From Leishmania mexicana MHOM/GT/2001/U1103 (lineage: Eukaryota; Euglenozoa; Kinetoplastea; Trypanosomatida; Trypanosomatidae): a stretch of DNA of 64,000 bases. The notes beneath the pieces were generated by a model, which did not search any database, was not told the origin of the DNA, and saw only the letters and a program-made list of their open reading frames with translations. Below are positions 16,492-26,743 of this stretch, one piece after another; the first letter of the stretch is position 1, and every line of letters begins with the position of its first letter. Where the stretch lies: the NCBI RefSeq assembly GCF_000234665.1, contig NC_018332.1:1073556-1137555 (forward strand), in the 5' to 3' direction. Made by a program: the position numbers and the translations under genes.

Positions 16492-18087
16492 CTAGGTCGG
16501 TGCAGAGGCAGTTGTCGCTGGCGGCACCGAAGGCGCCGCAACGGGGGCGGTGGTGAGGTCCGGTATCGGTGGAACGAGTGTCGTCGATGCATGCGGGTGT
16601 GCAGGCGGCGGAGCCAAAGAGCTCACACTTTCTGCAGCCGGCACCGTCGACGGTGGCTCTACCGCAAACAGAAGCTCTCCAATGCCATGCATCAGAGCCT
16701 GCGTGCGATCCTCCAAGTCCTCGCGGTGCGCAGGTCCGAGAAGGCGCTCAACTAGGTGTAGTACATATGGGTACCACAGCCGTTGAAACGCCTTCACAAA
16801 GGTCACGAACACTGCCCGTTCAGCGCTGTACATTGTGTCGAGCAGAGGCGCGTCATTCAGCATGTCCTGTCCCACCTCGCACACCAGCTGCCGCACTTCC
16901 TCCTCACACGGTGCCTCAACCCCCGGTAACAGGCACTTGCGGATGGTGTTGAAGGAGGAGAGCATCCCGTTGAGCGCGTACGCGAGCGGCAGCCACTGAG
17001 CTAGCTGCACGGCTGGCGTGTCGCTAATAGTCGGAGGGGCCTTGATCACCGTAGACGACGTCAGCGTCGAGTTGTTGTGACAGTACACAGAAACACGCCA
17101 CGAGGAGGTCTTCATGGCAGTGCGATAGGTGGTCCGGGCCTGCCGCATGCCGTCAGCGAAGAGCCCGTGCACCTTCTGGACAAGTACGTTGCCCAGGAGC
17201 CCAAGCACGTCTGTGTGCACCCGCGCACTTGCACTCGCGCAGCTGCTGCACTGCTGCACCACGAGCGCCAGTTCAGAGCCGTTGTGCAGGTGCTGGAGCG
17301 CCGCCGCCATGAGGTGTATGAACATGTGCGCCTGCTCCTGACACCATAGGCTCAGCTCCTCCGTCGCCTGCCGCTGCTGGGCCTCGGTGCTGGACGGGAA
17401 GCACGCCTTGTACTGCAGCGTCACCTCATTCACGTGCATCTTGTACACAGTGATGTACTTGAGAATGAGAGAGTAGGGCACCACGCTGGATTCAGCTTCC
17501 TGCAGCAGCTGACGAATGTAGGCAGCGCGGCTGCGCAGGAAGAGTGCACGCAGCGACGCCGGGGAGCCACCAAGGCGACGAAGGAGAGAGATAGCTTTGT
17601 ACGCGGTGTCCACCGTGAGCACACCCGACAGCATCGGCAACACATGCGCGTTCACCGCTTGCTCCATTGTGTCCACCACTTCTTTCTGCAGTCTCTGAAA
17701 AACGTACACGTCGCTCATGTGCTGGCACAGCATCATGACGTGGTCGAATATGAGAAGCGCCTCGTGGAACATTGTCTGCCGCACGCACTCCTCCACTAAG
17801 GCAGGCGACTCCATGAGAGCCACGATTTTCTGGTGGCTCATGACAGCGCCGTGCAGCTGCGCCTTCTCTTGCCGCCACGACTGCCCCGCATACTGGAGAA
17901 GCTGCGACCAGGAGTGCAGTGTTTGCAAGGATGCTGTCAGCTCTTTAGCGGTGTCTTCGGCGGTGCTGGAGAGCGACGCGGCCGCCATGTTTGCGGCCTG
18001 CGCGTTGGTCAACAGCTCGTAGTGATCGACTGCACAGTTCACAATGGACTGCCGCACCCGGGCCTCCGCTGCCGAGGAGGTTGTCAT
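16492..18087 (-). CDS. COG8: Conserved oligomeric Golgi complex subunit 8 (Dor1 family)
   Basis: COG8 belongs to lobe B of the COG tethering complex, which captures vesicles for retrograde transport within the Golgi. The frame is open upstream to 18375, but the first 96 residues are low-complexity UTR-like sequence. The ATG at 18087 (MTTSSAAE) is the natural start, giving 531 residues. The N-terminal half carries the features I associate with Cog8/Dor1: a helical segment with LLTNAQAAN, then WSQLLQYAGQSWRQEK, and a motif MESPALVEECVRQ followed by FHEALLIFDHV. The remaining protein is helical, with a Pro/Ala/Val-rich tail of about 70 residues. Length is close to that of other Cog8 proteins. 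A pyrimidine tract (complement of 18311-18329) and an AG near 18277 fit a short 5' UTR. Confidence 0.85.
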   Translation of the reverse strand: MTTSSAAEARVRQSIVNCAVDHYELLTNAQAANMAAASLSSTAEDTAKELTASLQTLHSWSQLLQYAGQSWRQEKAQLHGAVMSHQKIVALMESPALVEECVRQTMFHEALLIFDHVMMLCQHMSDVYVFQRLQKEVVDTMEQAVNAHVLPMLSGVLTVDTAYKAISLLRRLGGSPASLRALFLRSRAAYIRQLLQEAESSVVPYSLILKYITVYKMHVNEVTLQYKACFPSSTEAQQRQATEELSLWCQEQAHMFIHLMAAALQHLHNGSELALVVQQCSSCASASARVHTDVLGLLGNVLVQKVHGLFADGMRQARTTYRTAMKTSSWRVSVYCHNNSTLTSSTVIKAPPTISDTPAVQLAQWLPLAYALNGMLSSFNTIRKCLLPGVEAPCEEEVRQLVCEVGQDMLNDAPLLDTMYSAERAVFVTFVKAFQRLWYPYVLHLVERLLGPAHREDLEDRTQALMHGIGELLFAVEPPSTVPAAESVSSLAPPPAHPHASTTLVPPIPDLTTAPVAAPSVPPATTASAPT

Positions 18088-18276
18088 GGTTGCACTGAAA
18101 CGATGGTGTGTGTGTGTGTGTAAGCGAAGGCGTCCAGGGGACGCGCGAGAGGAAGGGTCGAGCCGCAGATGCGACGGTGTTAGGTGCCCTTTCGAGACGT
18201 GCGATACGAGAGCCAGCCTAGGTGCGTGCGAGTGCACCCGAGTGGAAAGCACAACAATGAAGGCACTTTTGCAGCA

Positions 18277-18330
18277 CTCCCCGCCAGCGTGGCATGGACA
18301 CGCACACACACAGAGAGAGAAAAAAGAGAG
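18277..18330 (-). promoter_or_regulatory. Candidate trans-splice acceptor region for COG8
   Basis: The complement of the purine run at 18311-18329 plus the adjoining CA repeat gives a pyrimidine-rich tract on the coding strand. The next AG lies at about 18278-18277, some 190 nt before the ATG. Predicted by eye. Confidence 0.35.
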
Positions 18331-21300
18331 CGACGTGCATGCATGCGCAGGATAAACCCGGAGAAGGAGAGGCATGACGACTACTTGCGTGTAAAATACG
18401 AGTGGAGGACTGACTGCTATTCGCCTTGAATTCCGTCACATCACTTTCATGTTTCTCAGCACGCACCTGATCGTGCTGTGCCTCCGCGTACGGGGCACAG
18501 TTGGTTTGCCGCCACTTGTGTGACGCACTCCGCACCATTATCACCCCACAGCTGAGTGTTGTGCTGGCCCATGTTTGGTCTCGTCGATTTCTTTTTCATT
18601 GCTGCTGTTAGTGAGATGCTTCATCCTCTCCTGTCAACCTCTGCTTTCACTCGCACGCCACCACTCGCTCGTCCCATGCCCTCGGCAACAGTGTCGATAC
18701 CAGGTCTACTGATGCGTGCACAAAGGCCCACAGACGCGCCTTTTTTGAGAGACACACGCACGTGCACTGGCTCACGTGCGCGCAGCACAGACAAACAACG
18801 AGGAACGAAAGAGGAGATGGTGAGGCTGGTGGAGGTGCCGGTGGAGGCCCATCGCGCGGCGGTGAGCAGAGAGAGAGGGAGCCAGTCAGAGACGCGAAAA
18901 TGAAAAGGATGCGTATTTCAAACGCGTGCACCCACACGCCCACACACGACATCAGCTCCGTCCCTGTGACAGCACGCAGAGAGGCACTCAACAGGCAGCT
19001 GAGAGACTGCGACAAAAGCCTCGACTAAAGTGCGGGTTACGTTTGATGGGGCTGTCATCTTTGTGTGTGCTAGTGCGAGGGGAGAGAGAAGCAAGACGCA
19101 CTTGTGGCGCTGACTCGTTCCTCTTTCTCCTGCCAGTCGTCACCCTCTCCCCCTTTTGTGCACTGTCCCTCTCGCGTGTTCACCACCCCCTTCTTCGACA
19201 AGGAGAGCATGCCTGTAAAGCGCTGCGTCAGCCGTCGGGTGGTTAACAGGAAAGAAGAAAAACAAGGGAGCGAAGAGTCGCCGCAATCACCCCCCCCCAC
19301 ACACGCACACAACTAAGTGCACGCAGGGGATGAGGAGGGGGCACATGAGAGCACAGTCAACGAAGGCGTCGAGCAAGCAGATGAAGAGCAAGAAACGATA
19401 GAACAATAACGACAGTGATAAAGCAGGGGATATAAACTTGCGTAGACAGGCACACGCGGAGAGAGAGACGAGTGGTGTGTGTGTTTGTATGTGTACTCTC
19501 GCGGTTGTTTGCATGCTCGATCCACATCATCATCCATGCCCAGAGCCCGCATTTTGCCTGTGTCGTGGCGGGTGGGCGGAGAAAGAGTTCAGAGACCACT
19601 GATGTGATAAGAACGGAGTGCGAGCATAAGCACGCGCACATACACCCGCAGCCACTCGAAATCTGTCGGAAAACAAAACAAAACATGAAGCAGGAATTGT
19701 CCCGTGTGCATATCTGAAGCAGACATGTGTCGATGAGGCACTCACGTACACCGATGTATGCTCACACATGGAAACTCGCGGACACAACCCCACCCACCCA
19801 CAAACACTCAAGCCCACCTCCGTGTGATTGGGCGAAGCTGCATTTCGGGGGGAGGGGGAGGGGAGGCTGAGGGTATGCTTGGGTGTGAGAGTGTCTTCTT
19901 GTGTACCCTGTGCTGCTGGTGTTGGTGCCTGCTCTCGTCGCGTATTGGACTTCACCGCTGCTGTCGTGGGCCAAAGACGCCAGTCGAAAGACGAAGCCAA
20001 ACAAAGCCGGAAAACATAAAAGAGACGGCGAGAGAGAACACCCCAAGAAAAACCGCACATCCGCCGCCCTCAGCCCTCAAACAGGGAGGGACACGAAAGC
20101 AGGGGAGGCGGGGAAGGAGAGAGACCCGTGTGTCCTCTGGGCATAGTGGGAGAGCCTAGCACAGCGGTCAGACATGAGCGTGCCCTTCTCTTCTGCTGTG
20201 ATTCGGGTAGAACAACACAAGAGAGGGGAGGCGAGGACAATGGAGAGCAGACGCATCTCTTCTCGTGCTCGTTGGTCCCTCACCCTTGTGCGCCCCTTCT
20301 TTTCACAGAAGGTCGGTCGATGCCACACTATCGTGTGCAGCCAGAGAAGAAGGCATGGATGACGGTTCGCCTGTAGACATGTGCGCGTTTTCCGACTATC
20401 TGGCGAGACCCAGCACTCGTATACTGATCAGCCAATCTTCCTTGACGAATTCCCACAGAAGCGCACACGCGTACATGGCACACACCCAAATACCACCAGC
20501 ATCAGCATCATCACACACCAGAAAGTCTCAGTGGATTTAAAAAAAGGCATCGTTCTTTGCCTGCACATTGTTATTCTCCGTAAGCGCTCGCGGAGACATG
20601 CGCACACGCACGCGTACACGGTGATGCAGATGGGTGGAGGGAGAATGTGTGTCTGTGTATGTGTGAAAAATCAAGAAGCACGCAAAATAAAAAACGAGGG
20701 GAGAACAGAAGGGAAGAAGGGAAGAGGGGAAGAACACGACACACACATACACACAGACGCGTACACACAAGCTGAGGAACGCAAACAAAACTTCGACAAA
20801 AGAAGGGGAGAAAGCAGTGCATCCGCACACAGTCAGGTGCCCCCGCTCCTTCACCCGCTCGTCAACACGCGCGGACATACGGGAGCGTATGCGCACGCAG
20901 AGAGACAGTGACACCGCAGCAACGACACCAGATACCGGTTTTATGCACTGGTACTACGCAATCATTGGTCACTGTTGCACTCTTCGTCACCTTGTTGTTT
21001 CTTCTTCTTGATCAATGCTTACTGGCGCTAGTGGTCGTTGATGGCACATCCACTGCTTCTAATGCGGCACCCACAAGTTCCACCCTGCGGCCATACCTGC
21101 TTGCGTGCGCGCCTCCAAGTATGTTTGTCTCTGCAAGAACGGCGTACTTTCATCCATGCAGTAGTGTGAGCACGTGAGTACGACGCTTTTTTATGCCCCT
21201 GCCGCTGCCCTTCCCTTCTTTGCATAGATATATTATGTAAAGAAAAAGGGAATGCGCTAGAGGGCAGGGGGACGGTCGTGGTGTGGATGGATGGGGTGGG

Positions 21301-21557
21301 AGAACGTCATGTGCAGCGACCCGCACGCAGCGTTTCGGAGAAGCACAAAGAAAGCGAGACAAAAGACGGAACGAAGGGGAGAGACAACCAAGAGCGAGGG
21401 AGCGACTTACTCCGTCGCGTTCTCTCCTCGCGTGGGAAAATGGTTCGTCACCTCCTGCAGGCCGTGAGAGAGACGCACACGCACACGCGGAACCTGCTTT
21501 TTCTCTTGTCCCCTTTCTTGGACTATATCACTTGGTCCTTGGCGGCGCAAGCGTCAA
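18331..21557. other. Long intergenic spacer / GDH 3' UTR region
   Basis: More than 3 kb without a convincing gene. The sequence alternates between purine-rich runs, CA/GT dinucleotide runs and GC-rich patches. All open frames have UTR-like translations (runs of Ser, Cys, Arg, His). This is unusually long for a spacer here and probably contains most of the GDH 3' UTR. Confidence 0.6.
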
Positions 21558-22916
21558 CTAGACGATGCCGAGAGCCAGCATGGCATCCGCCACCTTCACG
21601 AAGCCAGCAATGTTTGCGCCGTCCACGTAGCTGACCTTGCCATCTTTTTCGCCGTACTGCACGCATGAGCCATGGATGCTGGACATGATGCTGCGCAGGC
21701 GGCTGTCGACCTCCTCGGCTGTCCATGCCAGGCGCGCCGCGTTCTGCGACATCTCAAGCCCGGAGATGGCCACGCCACCGGCGTTGGAGGCCTTGCCAGG
21801 GGCGAACAGCACACCCTCCTTCTGGAAGATCTCCGTAGCCTCCTCCGTTGCCGGCATGTTGGCACCCTCCGCGACCAGCTTCACGCCGTTCGCCACCATC
21901 GTCTTGGCATCGGCCGCCTCGATCTCGTTCTGCGTGGCGCACGGGAGGGCGATATCGGCCTTCACACACCACGGGCGCTTGCCTGGCACGTACGTGACGC
22001 CCGTCTCCTCCGCGTATTCCTCCAGCGTCACGCGGCGCACGTTCTTCAGCTCCTTCAGCTTCGCCAACTTCTCCTTGTTGAAGCCACTCTGGTCGTGTAC
22101 GTAGCCCTTTGAGTCGGAGGCTGTGACGACCTTCGCTCCGAGCTCTATGCACTTCTCGATCGCGTACTGCGCAACGTTGCCGGAGCCCGACACGAGGACA
22201 ACCTTGCCCTCGAGAGAGTCTTTGACATGCATCAACATCGACTGCGCGAAGTACACGAGGCCGTACCCCGTAGCCTCAGGGCGGATCGCACTGCCCTGGA
22301 AGGAGAGGCCCTTACCGGTAAACGTGCACTCGTTCGTGTTCCGCAGCTTCCAGTACATGCCGTTCATGTAGCCTACCTCGCGACCACCGACGCCGATGTC
22401 GCCAGCCGGCACGTCAGTGTCGGCGCCGATGTGCCGGTAGAGCTCCGCCACGAGTGACTGGCAGAAGCGCATCACCTCGCAGTCGCTCTTGCCCTTGGGG
22501 TCGAAGTCGGCCCCACCCTTGCCGCCACCCATGGGCAGCGTCGTGAGCGAGTTCTTGAAGGTCTGCTCGAAGCCAAGAAACTTAAGGATAGAGAGGTTGA
22601 CGGAGGGGTGAAAACGCATGCCTCCCTTGTAGGGGCCGATGGCCGAGTTGAACTGGACCCGGAAGGCGCGGTTGACGTGGGTGACGCCGTTGTCATCCAT
22701 CCAAGGGACGCGGAACTGAATCACGCGCTCCGGCTCCACAATGCGCTCTAGCAGGCCATCCTGAGCGTACTTGGGATTCTTCTGCAGGAACGGCCACAGT
22801 GACGTCATCACCTCACGGACAGCCTGCGTGAATTCAGGCTGATGCGGGTCGCGAGAGAGGACGCACTTTGCGATGAACTCGTCCACAGACGCGTACTTGA
22901 GACAGCTCGAGGCCAT
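21558..22916 (-). CDS. GDH: NADP-dependent glutamate dehydrogenase
   Basis: Catalyses 2-oxoglutarate + ammonia + NADPH to glutamate, and the reverse. The 452-residue length matches the hexameric bacterial/fungal-type NADP enzyme, not the longer animal or 115-kDa NAD forms. Visible motifs: the substrate region GPYKGGMRFH (residues 94-103); the catalytic lysine in PMGGGKGGADF (Lys133); PAGDIGVGGRE (170-180); the Rossmann dinucleotide loop GSGNVA (244-249), followed by the TASDSKGY segment typical of NADP binding; and EGANMP in the C-terminal part. The ATG at 22916 is well placed and the protein begins like other trypanosomatid GDHs (MASSCLK). No targeting signal is obvious, so cytosolic location is likely but not shown. 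Confidence 0.97.
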   Translation of the reverse strand: MASSCLKYASVDEFIAKCVLSRDPHQPEFTQAVREVMTSLWPFLQKNPKYAQDGLLERIVEPERVIQFRVPWMDDNGVTHVNRAFRVQFNSAIGPYKGGMRFHPSVNLSILKFLGFEQTFKNSLTTLPMGGGKGGADFDPKGKSDCEVMRFCQSLVAELYRHIGADTDVPAGDIGVGGREVGYMNGMYWKLRNTNECTFTGKGLSFQGSAIRPEATGYGLVYFAQSMLMHVKDSLEGKVVLVSGSGNVAQYAIEKCIELGAKVVTASDSKGYVHDQSGFNKEKLAKLKELKNVRRVTLEEYAEETGVTYVPGKRPWCVKADIALPCATQNEIEAADAKTMVANGVKLVAEGANMPATEEATEIFQKEGVLFAPGKASNAGGVAISGLEMSQNAARLAWTAEEVDSRLRSIMSSIHGSCVQYGEKDGKVSYVDGANIAGFVKVADAMLALGIV

Positions 22917-23152
22917 GGCGAAAGTGTGTATCGTAGGGGGAGGGTGTTACAGAGGTAGGGACGCGTCGATGAGCAGTGCGAGACCAAGCAGCAGCGGCGT
23001 ACACGACCATAAAATGGCAATAATAGAGAGATAATAGGAAAAGCGGTGATGCGGAAGGAGAAGACGAGAGGGAGGTTCAGCAAAGATGCCAGTGGTGTAT
23101 CAAAGGCTGACTGACGGATCGGCAGTTGGAGCGACGTCGTAGTAAGCGCGGT

Positions 23153-23240
23153 CTGCGAGGGGGAAAGCACAGCCCAGATGAGCGCGGCGTTGCCACAAGG
23201 GAGAGAGGAGAGGAGAGGAGGAGAAGAGAGAAGCAGACAG
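23153..23240 (-). promoter_or_regulatory. Candidate trans-splice acceptor region for GDH
   Basis: A strong purine run on the plus strand at about 23200-23237 is a long pyrimidine tract on the coding strand. The next AG is at 23154-23153, about 240 nt upstream of the GDH ATG. Predicted by eye; closer acceptors are possible using the purine run at 23055-23078. Confidence 0.35.
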
Positions 23241-23729
23241 GCATACGTGTAAGAGAAGAAGTGTGTTCCGAGCTGACGAGAGAAAGACGGCGCGCGAGGC
23301 ATGATCACGCGCACAGAGGCGTAAGGCTGTGTGTCGGAGGAAGCGGCACACAGCACCGTACACCGTGCAGAGCGCATTGGGGGGGATCGAGTGATTTTTC
23401 GAGGTTGAAACGGCGGGGACTCCCCATGGCAGCTTCGATGAGCGGCAAAGACATTGATCTCATTCCCTTTTGGTGCCGTTGGTGCAGGTACGGCACCAGT
23501 GAGGAAACTGGAACCTACAGTGCTGGAGGCGGCGCCGCTTGGGAAGCGGACCGTGGAAAGATGGAGAGGATAAAACAAATGGAGCGCATCGCATGGGTCC
23601 GTGGGCAGGTGTGTTGGGCAAAGCATCAGCGTAAAAGGCGCGCGAGAAGGTGATAGATTCAACCACGAGTGCATGCACACTCTTTGCCCCACTGCGTTAT
23701 TCAGTGTCGCCGTCACACCCGCGCGCCCT

Positions 23730-24083
23730 TCATAGTGTCTCCACGCCGCTTTCTTTCAGGTGACGTGAGCGCGGGGAGGGAGAGGGGGAAGGAGGCGAGA
23801 AATGGGGTCCCCGGTCGCCTCCATGCCATACGGTACAATCGCCAACGGCGTAAAGAGAGGGGGCGGTGCAGCGTCGCACATGACCGTGCAGGTATGGCGG
23901 GATGCGGCGCGATCTGCATAGCCACACGAACACGCACGTGCCGACAATGATGAGCCCTATTGTCAGTGACGCAAAGATGACGAGCACGTTGCCCTCACGG
24001 CGGCATATGGTGCCAATGTACGTCACGGTTGTTGTGCTGGTCGTCGTGCTTTGCGTCAACGACGACAGCGCTGCGGTGTTCAT
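23730..24083 (-). CDS. Small single-pass membrane protein candidate, 117 aa
   Basis: I do not recognise a family. The ATG at 24083 opens a frame with a Thr/Ser-rich N-terminus (about 30 residues), then a clean hydrophobic stretch of about 22 residues (VLVIFASLTIGLIIVGTCVF, near residues 33-54). A basic stop-transfer cluster (CRSRR) and a Pro/Ser-rich C-terminus follow. Neighbouring spurious frames do not show such order. It sits alone between GDH and the 179-aa gene, in the right orientation. The last 30 residues look UTR-like, so some doubt remains. Confidence 0.45.
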   Translation of the reverse strand: MNTAALSSLTQSTTTSTTTVTYIGTICRREGNVLVIFASLTIGLIIVGTCVFVWLCRSRRIPPYLHGHVRRCTAPSLYAVGDCTVWHGGDRGPHFSPPSPSPSPRSRHLKESGVETL

Positions 24084-25224
24084 ACGGGGCTGTATCGGCT
24101 TCAGCCAGTCATCGCAGGAGAGAGCAAAGAGGAGGTGTGAGTGTATGTTGATGCGTGTGCATGCACGTATATCTATGTGTATCGGCGTACACGAGAGCAG
24201 CGCGGTATCCGTCTAGCGTGCCTTCGAAGTTGGAGAACTGCAAATATTTTCTACGCCTTAGGCCTCTCTCGCCTTCTCTCCCTTCGATGCAGCGGACGAA
24301 AGCCGGCGGGGTGGCGAGGGCGTGGATCTTGTGCGTCAAGTATCGAGTTCGCCTTTCAGCACGAGGGCCACGTGAGGGAAAGGGAGCACACCTACTTGCC
24401 GGCTGCACTGGTGCGTGTCGTGCACTTCCTCAACTCGGCACTTTAAGACGGTGCACCTGTTGTGAGTGACAACTGTATAACAGAGAAGAGACACACACAC
24501 ACAAGGATCGCGGTTACAGGGGCGGGAATCAAGGAGGAAGGTGTGGGAAGAGCCCAAGGAAAAGGGGAAGTCATGCTCAGCCAATGACATCAAGCATCTA
24601 CACATCCTCGGTCACGCGCGCATGCATCGCACCTTGAGAGACAGAGCATAGGCACGGGGGGTGACGTTGATCAAGGAAACAGCGCCGTGGCCTCGGTCGA
24701 AGAGGTCAACAATCGTCGGTTGTTGCCCTTCTGTACGCCTTGAACTTGCCCTCGCTCATCCGGGTCTGAGCATTGCCAGGCTTTTTGTTCGCTTCTTCCA
24801 GGAGGGGGCATGGGACCAACCAGTGGAGTGAGAGAGCATCGGGTATCCTACATAGGGAGTGACACGCAGCGAGCGCTGAACCGTCATGCGCAGTGGAGAG
24901 GTTCACGGGGGCTGGGGGCGACACGGGAAGATGCAGGTTCGCAGGTAGAGGTGGACACATGGAGAGAGCACAAATCGAGTGAGCACCGCCAGGTGATGTG
25001 CGTAAAATCGGCGATAGCGCCCAGTCAGCGGTGTGGCTTTCACCGAAAAGCGGTGAGAGAGGCGGAGTAAGAATTTGTGAGAGCGCTTCTCGCGCCCGGT
25101 CCCTTCCCACTTGAGCGGGCGAGGGTGCCCGTCCCCCCTCCCGTGTGTAATGCTCCTGTCATGGTGGCTGGGGAGAGAGAGAGGCAGAGCACATGTGTTG
25201 GGCTCGCGCATACAGTACCTCCTG
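24084..25224. other. Intergenic spacer
   Basis: No gene is seen. It contains a CA run near 24491-24502 and mixed GC-rich sequence. It probably carries the 3' UTR of the 179-aa gene and the 5' UTR of the small membrane protein. Confidence 0.5.
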
Positions 25225-25764
25225 TCAACAGGACAGCTCTTCCAAGCCCCAACACGTGCGCGCGTACCTCTGGTTTTCTGTGTCGGAGTTAGGCAGACTC
25301 CGAATGCCGATGGCGTCCCAGTTCTCTGGGCTGACCGCCACCTCCATCACGAGCTCCTTCCCGCCTCTCTGCAGCACACGCAGCGTACTCTTGCTCGGCA
25401 GCGGACGCACAAATAGCGACTGGGGATTCGACGCAGACCTTGCGGCTCCGCCGCCGCTCGTGTGAGACGGTACATCCAACAGGCAAAACCCTCGCAGCAG
25501 GATGACGTCACCGGGGTCCATGAAGGCTGCGGCAGCCCCCCAAGAGTTGTAGAAGTTAATGCGCAGAGGCCTCGTCTTGGCGGCGGCATAAGCGCTTGGC
25601 GTGCATGGGGCGACAGAGCCAACTACGGTGAACACCTTGTCGGCCCCAAATTCGCATGTGCGAAGAGGAATCGCGGCCACAACAGTGCAGCGAAGCACCA
25701 ACTCGGGGAACTCAACGCCCTTCGGCAGCTGCTCGAGGCTGGCGTCCGTCTGATACGATTCCAT
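25225..25764 (-). CDS. Hypothetical protein, possible OB-fold, 179 aa
   Basis: The open frame extends to 25974, but the first 70 residues are Pro/Ser-rich UTR-like sequence. The ATG at 25764 (MESYQTDASLEQ) is the plausible start. The core (about residues 15-100) alternates short hydrophobic strands. It includes LRINFYNSW, then an acidic/glycine turn GDVILLRGF, a pattern seen in OB-fold nucleic-acid-binding domains of the RPA/POT1 kind. A second strand-rich part ends near NWDAIGIRSLP. No zinc or catalytic motif is visible. The OB-fold idea is inference from pattern only; function is unknown. Confidence 0.65.
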   Translation of the reverse strand: MESYQTDASLEQLPKGVEFPELVLRCTVVAAIPLRTCEFGADKVFTVVGSVAPCTPSAYAAAKTRPLRINFYNSWGAAAAFMDPGDVILLRGFCLLDVPSHTSGGGAARSASNPQSLFVRPLPSKSTLRVLQRGGKELVMEVAVSPENWDAIGIRSLPNSDTENQRYARTCWGLEELSC

Positions 25765-26743
25765 CGTGTATATCACCCCGCCAGAGAGCACACGCACCCA
25801 TACCCGTGCAGCAGGGCCACAGCTTGAAGGAAGGACCGTTAAAGGAAAAAGAGAGCGGCGACGGTGTCCATGCCGTGCGGGCGAAAAGGCGGACAGAAAC
25901 AGCGAAGGAGAAGGTGCCAGTGTGAGCAAAGAACGCGGAGGAGGTGGTGCATGGAGGAAGGGAGAGCACAGCACGCAGAGTGCTATGCCGCTTACTGCTG
26001 TCCACGATGGAGCGAAAAAAAGACGATAACTTTGTGTGCTTCGTCGAGTGCATCGATTCGAAACTCACCGCCTGCGGTCCATGGCGAAGCACTCGATAGA
26101 GTACACACTCGTGCCACCACAAGGCGCAACAGCAGCCCCCACATCTGGAGTGGGGGTGGGGAGACGAGGAGGAGGCGATATAGAAAGTGATGAGGGAGAG
26201 GGGAGTGGATCAGTGCCACAAGAAGCTCAACCACGACAACAATTATCGCTACCGACTAAACGCCGCTGCAAAACTCGCTCAGTTTGAACTTACGATAAGC
26301 GCCAGTGCCCCCTCCCCACAACACACACACACATAATGGCGAAAACAAAACATAAGAACACATATTCACCGCAACAAACATGTCTAACTGCGACACCACG
26401 GCAGCCTCTGCTGGCGCCACAAAACCAGAACACTTCGGCGCGGGGGAGGGGGACACGCAGTGGCCTACGCGGAGACATGTGTGGTTGGCGGCACGGGTGC
26501 AAAGTCGGATGGGTGTTTCAGAGGCTCTCACGAGGCAGCGACCTCCCCAAGAGAGAGAGGGCATACCAAGACGCTCGAGCTCTCTCTCACTCCTTCTTGC
26601 AATCATTCTTGCTGCCCATCTGCACGTAGCGGTTCGATAGATGGTGCTGTATCCTTTAAAGCGCCTGCACGGGCGCGCGCACGCCCCTTCCCTCTAGCCT
26701 CCAGCGTGCGCATTCTCCTCATCCCGCATGCGCCCTGTCGCCT
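25765..26743. other. Intergenic spacer
   Basis: About 1 kb, GC-rich, with purine runs near 25840-25990 (likely the pyrimidine tract for the 179-aa gene) and near 26150-26220. No gene is seen. Confidence 0.5.

Noticed and set aside
19530..20060. 176-codon minus-strand frame in the GDH downstream spacer
   Set aside because: UTR-like composition (Cys, Ser, His, Val runs) and no domain.
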